This document shows positions 57,601-64,000 of a stretch of 64,000 bases of DNA, one piece after another. Within the stretch, counting starts at the first letter, position 1, and each line of letters starts with the position of its first letter. The DNA is taken from the NCBI GenBank assembly GCA_947311845.1, contig CAMZMU010000034.1:94096289-94160288 (forward strand), given 5' to 3'. The stretch is from Poa pratensis. Taxonomy: Eukaryota; Streptophyta; Magnoliopsida; Poales; Poaceae. The translations under genes were made by a program, and so were the position numbers. The notes below the pieces were generated by a model. That model had not been told where the DNA came from. It was given only the letters and a program-made list of their open reading frames with translations, and ran no database searches.

Positions 57601-58445
57601 ACATCGCCTTGGCATCTTGTGACTCCTTGTACTCCTTAAATGCGTTCCAGTGATTCGCCTGCTTCGCTAGATAGCCTTCGAATACTGGAGCAGTCTTTTT
57701 CTTCAGATATTCTTGCCATAATCTTTTCTTCCACACCCGGAATAGTTCGGCCATCTTCTTAAGAGTCCACTGCTTGACTTTCTCCTCAATTTTGCAGTGT
57801 CGGCAGGATCCTCAAATTCTGGCAGGGTGAAATGTGCCATGAGGTCATTCCAAAGACCCTCTTTGTACCTTTCGGCGACATACTCACTATCGTTCGCCCC
57901 TTTGCGCTTATCCAGTCTCGAACGGTGATCGGGACGTGATCCCTAACCAGAACTCCGCATTGTTTTTAAATACATCGGCAGCCTTCTTGGGTTCCTTCGG
58001 TTCGCCCGTAGGGGATATGACCTCAAATGTATAATGCGTAGATGGGGCCAACTTTTTGGTCGGGCCTCGTTTGGAAGATTTGCTCGATGTGGAGGCCTAA
58101 GAGAAGAAACATTCGTCAATTTATATATATACAACTCAAGTAATGCATCTACTGATCGCCGAACTTCATATACCTCGCCGGACTTCGTTAAGGGTCCACC
58201 GGCTTCTCCATCATCGGAGCTATCACCTTCTCCATCATCGGAGCCATCGCCTTCTCCATCATGGAGCCGTCGGCTTCATCCTCACTTCGGTCGACCTCCA
58301 TTCCATCCCCGGAGGGGTTCAGATACGACGACGGAGATTCGGTTGGATCACCTGGGGCGTCGTGGATTATATTCTCGAGAATTTCTTCCTGTATTAGGTC
58401 TCTGCGGATTGGACTAGGTGGATCCATAGTTTCTGCAAAATGCAC
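54663..58445 (-). pseudogene. CACTA-encoded protein with DUF8039-like region and Ulp1-like protease C-terminus, degenerate
   Basis: The N-terminus is at 58445 (MDPPSPIRRDL...) with three MMEK repeats. A second exon, about 57930-58105, has GPTKKLAPS. 57066-57800 is Trp/Lys-rich (WKKRLWQEYLKK, YPWWLGFAKDIETY), 56600-57008 carries the DUF8039-like part (NISMKVAVGYALPCPP, VDEIVSGFHDMEL), a Pro/Arg/Ser linker follows, and the rest continues to 55710. The C-terminal exons carry a cysteine-protease triad: His in FHWILLDIQVDKG (55210-55330), Asp in EVMDPL, Cys in GTNLCGYYVCEF (about 54930). The last frame is RMRDRLLPEQRLLGIAEELA to TGA at 54663. Frameshifts occur near 57895, 57550, 55843 and 55520. 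Such proteins accompany TNP2 in grass CACTA families; a SUMO-protease-like activity is inferred only from the fold. Confidence 0.72.
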
Positions 58446-59270
58446 ACAATATTATTTCAAAATGCATAATATTATCTCTATCTCTATCAATATTTGAACA
58501 TAGCAATATTTGTACTAAAATACACAAGAAAAAATGCAATATTCTATGCAACTAAAATTGTACTCTATTTTTGAACATAGCAATATTCTATGTAACTAAA
58601 AGTGCAAAAAACTTGTACTCTATTTTTGAACATAGCAATATTCTATGCAACTAAAAATGCAAAAAACTTGTACTCTATTTTTTTACTCTATTTTTGAACA
58701 TAGCAATATTCTATGCAACTAAAAATACCCTAAAATATTTGCTCAATTGTTATCATCAATACTTTGCAATATTCTATTTTTTTACTCAATTGTTATCATC
58801 AATACTTTGTAATTAAAAAATTACTACAAATCTATTAAGTCACAATATATCCACTACAAATCAATTACTAAAAATTACTACAAATCAATTACTAAAAATG
58901 GTTTATCATACCTTAAAACATAAAATGGTTTTCATAACTTATTCCATTTTGAAAATGAGTTCAAGATATTTTATATTACAAAATATTACTCTTTATATTC
59001 CTAGAATTTAATTGAGATAAACATATACATTATAAAGCCCTATTTTAAAATGATTCGTAAAAGAAACATATAAGATTATTGAATATTAATAACATACAAT
59101 ATACTTCAAATTATACAAAATATACTTCAATAATCATCAATTCATCAACATCAATCAATAAACATCAAATCATCAAAACATCACAGTATATTGCAATTAA
59201 GTTAAATTGCAAGCGAATATTTCAAAATAAGATCACTTTCATATTATTCCAACATCAAATTCATGTAATA
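58446..59270. other. AT-rich CACTA interior, no gene seen
   Basis: Upstream of the Ulp1-like gene. It contains direct repeats of about 60 bp around 58565-58730 (tgaacatagcaatattctat-caactaaa) and otherwise simple AT-rich DNA. Confidence 0.5.
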
Positions 59271-59403
59271 CAAGTTGCTAGTACAAGAAAAAACACATAG
59301 CAGTGGGTATGGTTCAGAACATAGCAGTGGCATTTGACAATCTTCAGTTCATAGCAGAAAATGTCCCCTTCAAATAGCACTTCAATAACCAGGGAAATTG
59401 AAG

Positions 59404-60080
59404 CTAAAATTGTACAAAATTTCGCGGAGATGCTCCTGCAAGAATCTCCCGGAGATTGGTGGCGGCGCCGCTTGGTTTTGACCACTGGAGATGCTCCGGC
59501 GACAATCTCCAACGGCGGCGGACGGTGTGGCGCTCGGGGAAGGCGAACAAGAAGAAGAGGGAGGAGATGGAGGGCACCGGAGTGCTCAGAGTCTCACCAG
59601 AAGAGGGGGCGGCGGCGCTAAGCACGGCGTCGGCGTCAGAGAGGGGTTGACCTCGATCGGCGTCGGGCGAGCGCGAGCACGGGGGTGGTGAGCACAGGGC
59701 GGCGGCGTCTGGACCTCGACGGCGAGCGCGAGCGTGAGCACGGGCGCGACGGCAGAGGAGAGCGGCGCCGGTGGGCTCGGACGACGCGTGGAGGCCGGCG
59801 GACGTCGAGGGCGCGGTGGATTTTGGCAGCCTGACGGCGTCTCCTCTGCTTCTGGCCTTCATCTTCGATGAAATGGCTAAGTCCCAGATTGGGAACCGCT
59901 TAAGTAGTGGAGGGACCTTTAGTCGCGGCCCATGGTTCAAGCCGGGACTAAAGAAGACGGTCTTTAGTCCCGGCTTGAACCATGGGCCGCGACTAAGGGG
60001 TGAGAGGGCTTTTCGCGTTCCCGCGCGCTACCCACACCTTTAGTCGCGGCCCGTGGATCAAGCCGGGACTAAAGGCCCAA
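59404..60080. other. GC-rich block and CACTA subterminal repeats
   Basis: 59404-59900 is GC-rich with overlapping open frames (minus-strand 178 residues, Ala/Arg/Ser-rich) that I do not accept as a gene without support. 59916-60075 contains alternating tttagtcgcggcccatgg and caagccgggactaaag boxes in inverted arrangement, the same motifs as at the CACTA terminus. Confidence 0.5.
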
Positions 60081-60537
60081 AATTGCGCGTGGAACTCAAT
60101 TTTTGTTTACAGAAAAGGGATGAGAGGGCTTTTTTAAACATTTAAACATTTGAATTAAGCAGTTTTTGCATATTTTTGAATCTGAGAAAACTTTCAACAT
60201 GAAAAGTGTTTGAATTTGAATAACTAATTCAAAACCATTTTCTGTTTTTATAAAATAATTATTCTAACTATTCAAACTATTAACCATTTTGTTATTTTGA
60301 ATTAAAAATGTATTAACTTTTATCTTTTGCATATTTTTGAATCTGAGAAAACTTTCAACATGAAAAGTTTTTGCATGTATTAACCATTTTGTGTTTTTAT
60401 AAACAAGTGCCAATTGATAGTCAGTTTATATCCAGATTACTTATTCAGATGCTAAAGATCATTAGTTGGAAATGCAGAGATAAATAATACATTTTACACG
60501 ATCGTCGTCGTAGCTAGACCAGCAGTAGGGAATGACA

Positions 60538-60595
60538 ACAATCTTGGGTACATAGACGAACCATTTGTCTTAACCAATGATGTGGCTCAGGTTAG
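60538..60595 (+). pseudogene. Short plus-strand TNP2 (DUF4216) fragment
   Basis: The plus strand encodes NLGYIDEPFVLTNDVAQV, nearly identical to the minus-strand TNP2 segment NLGYHTEPFVLANDVAQV at about 63264-63330. It is a rearranged scrap in inverted orientation, abutting the stop codon of the accessory ORF at 60592. Confidence 0.75.
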
Positions 60596-61110
60596 TCATA
60601 CTCCTGCCTAGGCCTATAATATTCGTCCATGTAGTCGTCGTAGTCGCCGCCGTCGTCGTCGCTGTCGTCGGGCGGCGCTCGCCTGGACTGGAAGTGAGGG
60701 TAGCGCAGGCGGGGGTTATCGCCGGCCGTGATGTAGTACATGACGCTCTGGAGAGTCCGGCCGCTCCACCACAGCCGACGGCCGGCCTCGTTGAAGTTCG
60801 AAGGAGGCGGGCCGTCCTCCTCGTACCTAGCGAGCGCCCTCTCACGCCGATTGATGAAGAAGGCGTCCCAAGTCGGGCGGTAGTCGGGATGCCAGCGGGG
60901 ATCCATCCGCTGCTCTGGAGTGAGCTCGAGGTAGTAGTGGTTCGTGATAGCCGCCCGGCGCGTCAAACCTTGAGGGACAGGAGGGACCGACACGCCTCCG
61001 GTGCTCAGCCTCCAGCCGGCGGGGACGTCGTAGCCGGGCGGGCAGGGGTAGTTCGAGGCGCAAAGCGCCTCCGCCTCCGAGTAGGTTAGAGTGGGTACGG
61101 TGGAAGCCAT
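60592..61110 (-). CDS. CACTA accessory ORF 1 (172 aa, unknown function)
   Basis: The ATG at 61108-61110 lies in a good context (cccATGgc). A TATA box ctatatatatg lies about 65 bp upstream (61170-61185). The protein begins MASTVPTLTYSEAEALCAS, contains PPGYDVPAGWRLS, a Trp-rich centre (HWHP-like WHPDYRPTWDAFFINRRERAL, with GRRLWWSGRTLQSVMYYI) and ends in an acidic/Tyr-rich tail (DDYMDEYYRPRQEYD). The frame is uninterrupted, unlike the neighbouring genes. I do not recognise a domain; similar cargo ORFs occur in grass CACTA elements. Confidence 0.6.
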   Translation of the reverse strand: MASTVPTLTYSEAEALCASNYPCPPGYDVPAGWRLSTGGVSVPPVPQGLTRRAAITNHYYLELTPEQRMDPRWHPDYRPTWDAFFINRRERALARYEEDGPPPSNFNEAGRRLWWSGRTLQSVMYYITAGDNPRLRYPHFQSRRAPPDDSDDDGGDYDDYMDEYYRPRQEYD

Positions 61111-61542
61111 GGGAGAGTGATGAGGTTGCAGATATGAGTTTAGATGTGCTATGCCAATGGAGACCATGACTACATATATATAGTGAGAAATGGCGGGAAG
61201 CGGTGGAAAACGCGGGAAGAAACAGACCTTTAGTCCCTGTTCGAGCCACCAACCGGGACTAAAGGGAATCTCACCAATAAGGAAGAAGCACACGGATCGT
61301 GTGTTTCTTTCGAGCGCTTGTGAGCCGTTGGATCAGGGGTGTGTTTCTTTTGATTGTGTTGGTAAAACTGCAGCTGATTTGAAGCTTCTTGACAATACAC
61401 ATTGGAAATACACATTCATTATTATTACATATGCTCCTTACATAAAGGTTTAATACATTCCATAGAATGCATTACATAAAAGGTTTAATACATTATTACA
61501 CATCACCAACATAAACGACTTGCTGGATCGGTGGCCGTAGGA

Positions 61543-62105
61543 TTAGGGGGAACGGCGGGAGGAGCCAGCCCCGCTCGCGGCCGCCCGATTCTCGCGCGCA
61601 CGTTTGCGGCGTAGGGCAAGATTCATGGAGGCTGAGTCTTTCAGCGCCCAATCAAGCTCGGAAGGCTCCTTCGCCTTGAGCTGGTAGGCAGTCTTGGCTC
61701 GCTGGACACAGTCGTCGCGGACGGACAGCAAGGAGGCTTCAATGGCATCCTGCATCTGCGGCCCGCCGCGCTCTTCCCCATGGTCGCTCCAGTCGAAATC
61801 GTCATCGTCGTCATCCTCCTCGTCGGGAGGGGCGGCGGCGACTGGTGGAGGTATGGCCGCGGATCCCCACGCCACCCCTGCGGCGTACACATCCTCATCG
61901 GCGTCGGGGACGTCGGACCACGCGCGCTCATTCGCCCTCCGCACCTCCTCCGGCACCGGAGCAGGAGGCCGGTAGTAGGGCATTCCTCTCCACGCCGGGC
62001 TCGTGGGCATACGGCGGGATAGGCTCCCGCGGTAGCGCCCAAGCGCGCTCTGCCGAGCATGCTCGACCTCATCCAGAAGGCGCTGCGGGGGCGTGGCGGA
62101 TCCAT
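61543..62105 (-). pseudogene. CACTA accessory ORF 2 (about 185 aa), possibly frameshifted at its start
   Basis: The main frame encodes RLLDEVEHARQSALGRYRG, MPYYRPPAPVPEEVRRANE, an acidic run (DEEDDDDDDFDWSD), then MQDAIEASLLSVRDDCVQ and a basic tail ending SGAGSSRRSP. The likely ATG at 62103-62105 (MDPPRP) is in another frame, so a small indel near 62080 is likely; an alternative start in the main frame is at 62235. A TATA-like tttatatattg lies at 62166-62180. Unknown function. Confidence 0.5.
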
Positions 62106-62470
62106 CTCGTGGAGACGATGTGTTTGTGGCTAGGAATGGTGGATTAGGGTTTACCCCCTCGGCGACAATATATAAAGACCTCCAGGGCACCGCTAGGGGA
62201 GGACACGTGGCTAGAGCAGCGCTGGGGGAGGACACGTGACTGACACGTGTTGTGACCGCAAAGCCCGCCTTTAGTCCCGGTTGGTGTTACCAACCGGGAC
62301 TAAAGAAGCACACGGATCGTGTGTTTCTTTTAAGCGCTTGTGAGACGTTGGATCAGAGGTGTGTTTCTTTTGAGGGATTGTGAGCTATTGGATCAACACT
62401 ATCACGACCACTTCGTGAGCCACTTGACCCGATTGGTGTTACCAACCGGGACTAAAGAAGCACACGGACC

Positions 62471-62480
62471 CTATATATAG
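62471..62480 (+). promoter_or_regulatory. TATA box upstream of two hairpins
   Basis: The box ctatatatag lies about 100 bp before the first hairpin and just after a CACTA subterminal repeat (62432-62455). It is well placed to drive a Pol II transcript through both hairpins; this is inferred from sequence only. Confidence 0.5.
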
Positions 62481-62574
62481 CATCCATCATTGGCAGTACA
62501 CGGGTAGCAGAGAGCAAGATTTCTGAGAGGCAGGAGTTCCTAGAGCGGAGGCTGAAGGTGAACCCTCCCCTCGG

Positions 62575-62678
62575 TCGGATCCAAGCAGCGGCAAGGATCT
62601 CTGATGATTAGCAACATTCCAAACACTTGTTCGGACGGTTGCAGATCATCAGAGATGTCTTGCCGCTGTTTGGATCGA
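62575..62678 (+). ncRNA. Candidate miRNA-like hairpin 1
   Basis: The left arm 62575-62615 (tcggatccaagcagcggcaag, then atctctgatgat) pairs with the right arm 62638-62678, with about 36 of 41 positions matched, two small bulges and a 22-nt loop. Length (104 nt) and near-perfect stem are typical of a plant pre-miRNA or young siRNA hairpin. I do not recognise a known miRNA. Confidence 0.6.
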
Positions 62679-62768
62679 AGGCCGATTTGCCGTCTCACGA
62701 CCACGCGATGATTTGCCGATTTGCACTCACTCTGTACTCATTGTAGTTCATTTCGTAAACAAAGCATT

Positions 62769-62850
62769 CGGATTCCCTGCATACGCCCGACGGTGCATTT
62801 GATATGTAGGCACTCACGAGCCACCGTCGGGCTGTATGCAGGGGAAACCG
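62769..62850 (+). ncRNA. Candidate miRNA-like hairpin 2
   Basis: The left arm 62769-62798 (cctgcatacgcccgacggtg core) pairs with the right arm 62819-62850 with one asymmetric bulge and a mismatch or two; the loop is about 20 nt. It lies 90 bp downstream of hairpin 1 on the same inferred transcript. Confidence 0.6.
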
Positions 62851-63099
62851 TGTGTTTTGTTCTATCTACAAAATCCTTCAGTTCATCGACCGAATACAAA
62901 AGATTTCTTCTGAGTTTTCTTCTGAGTTTTCAGAACACAGTTACATAAAAGATTTCATTATTATTACACATCACCAACAACATTCCTATCTACTGTTCAC
63001 TTTTTCTTCGTGTCTGTCCCTTTCTTCTGATTGCGCCCACGCCATAGCCATGGAGAATCTTCATCATTTAACAGGATGCTTGGGTCAGTTTTCACTGTG

Positions 63100-64000
63100 A
63101 AGGGCGGAATTTCATGAAACTTATTATAATCTTCTGACATGTCTGTCTTGTCATCCACTCCCACGATGTTTCTTTTCCCTGAAAGAACTATGTGGCGCTT
63201 TGGCTCATCGGACGATGTATTCTTGCTTATCTTTTCTTTTTTTCGGTTTGGTAGACATGTCCTTCACATAGAAAACCTGAGCCACATCATTGGCTAGGAC
63301 GAATGGTTCGGTGTGGTACCCAAGATTCTTGAGATCCACTGTTGTCATGCCGTACTTTTGGTCTACATTTACCCCGCTCCTGTCAGCTTGACCCATTTGC
63401 ACCGAAATAAAGGGACCTTAAAAGTAGGTCCATAGTCAAGTTCCCATATCTCCTCTATGTACCCATAATATGTGTCCTTCTGCCCATTGTCGTCTGTTGC
63501 ATCAAAGCGGACACCACTGTTTTGGTTGGTGCTCTTTTTATCTTGGGCTTTCGTGTAAAATGTATTCCCATTTATCTCGTACCCTTGGAAAGTACATATA
63601 GTCGAAGATGGTGACCTGGCCAACAAGTACAGCTGATCTCCAACAATGGTGTTATTCATGAGATGTGTCTGCAACCAACTGCCGAAAGTCTTCTCGTGTT
63701 CCCCTTAATCAGGAGTCAGCCTTCCCCGGGTTTTCGGAGCGTAGAATATTCTTGTGTCTCTGATATACGGAGCCACCACGGTGGAATTGTGTAGAACTGT
63801 GTAGTGTGCTTGAGTGAAAGAATCCCGTCCCTACATACCGTTGCTTTCCTTCCTAGTGTGCCTTTTCCAGTCAGCCTCCCCTCATACCGAGATTCAGGAA
63901 CACCAATCGGCTTAAGGTCAGGAAGAAAGTCAACACAAAACTCAATGACCTCCTCTGTTCCATAGCCCTTGGAGATGCTTCCTTCTGGCCTAGCACGGTT
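63100..64000 (-). pseudogene. TNP2 transposase C-terminal part (DUF4218/DUF4216), partial
   Basis: Minus-strand frames. About 63715-64000 has ARPEGSISKGYGTEEVIEF and PDLKPIGVPESRYEGRL, the tail of the DUF4218 region of En/Spm TNP2. 63369-63674 has the DUF4216 core (YEINGNTFYTKAQDKKS, PLFRCKWVKLTGAG), and 63205-63402 has VNVDQKYGMTTVDLKNLGY and FYVKDMSTKP. A 1-bp loss at about 63372 (GAG/VNV) shifts the frame, and a stop lies near 63705. The catalytic N-terminal half would lie beyond 64000. Confidence 0.8.

Larger units (their letters stand above)
54192..64000. mobile_element. Second CACTA (En/Spm) element, left terminus and interior
   Basis: It starts CACTAGTGGAGAC at 54192 within NLR sequence (expected 3-bp duplication CAT; the far end is outside the window). 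Subterminal TTTAGTCCCGG / CCGGGACTAAAG motifs lie at 54229-54390 and recur internally at 59916-60075, 61227-61262, 62268-62305 and 62432-62455. It encodes the C-terminal part of TNP2 and a degenerate DUF8039/Ulp1-like gene on the minus strand. The internal subterminal-type repeats may mark a nested relative; I could not resolve a second pair of ends. Confidence 0.8.

Noticed and set aside
59404..59940. Open frame of 178 codons in the CACTA
   Set aside because: Low-complexity Ala/Arg/Ser sequence overlapped by equally open frames on the other strand.
62601..62660. Hairpin 1 as a miR172 relative
   Set aside because: The atctctgatgat arm has only superficial similarity to the miR172 sequence; too many mismatches in the core to call it.

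Overview
The window is nuclear DNA of a grass (Poaceae, probably a pooid cereal relative). It has GT-AG introns, Stowaway MITEs with the CTCCCTCCGT terminus, CACTA elements with grass-type subterminal repeats (TATGCCGACGGC and TTTAGTCCCGG families), three Tat-like Ty3/Gypsy elements, L1-type LINEs and NLR resistance-gene relics. No gene of the host plant in the window looks intact; nearly all of the sequence is transposable elements nested in one another and in two dying genes.

Layout. Positions 1-9414 (block A): a relic of the spliceosomal gene SF3B2 (711-1052, minus), a GC-rich segment 'Y' (1060-1810) and an NLR pseudogene (1811-9414, minus) with two NB-ARC segments. The NLR is interrupted by a SINE that itself contains a hAT element, by a truncated Copia element, and in its intron by a LINE, a Stowaway and a foldback MITE. 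Positions 9844-25945: a CACTA element with a CAA target duplication, internally carrying a 13.4-kb Gypsy element (11679-25069) with an antisense multi-exon ORF. Positions 25946-34436: duplicated flanks, including a paralogous empty site for the CACTA insertion (about 29325), a small MITE and two Helitron 3' ends. Positions 34437-36372: a 3'-truncated Gypsy.

Positions 37660-53381 (block B): a nearly complete but dead SF3B2 gene on the minus strand. An 8.0-kb Gypsy (39063-47078, TSD CCCCA) and a 0.8-kb Harbinger-type element (47659-48453, TSD TAA) sit inside coding exons, a LINE (50018-51828) sits in an intron, and two 1-bp frameshifts are visible. It is followed by Y (53400-53860) and an NLR tail (53870-54191). 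Blocks A and B share the order X - SF3B2 - Y - NLR - Z, so they look like a tandem segmental duplication that decayed differently in each copy.

Positions 54192-64000: a second CACTA element running out of the window. It carries a degenerate minus-strand gene with a DUF8039-like region and a Ulp1-like cysteine protease C-terminus (54663-58445), two accessory ORFs with their own TATA boxes, the C-terminal part of a TNP2 transposase (DUF4218/DUF4216), and, behind a TATA box, two tandem long-stem hairpins (62575-62678 and 62769-62850) that look like a miRNA-type precursor. These hairpins are the most interesting unexplained signal here.
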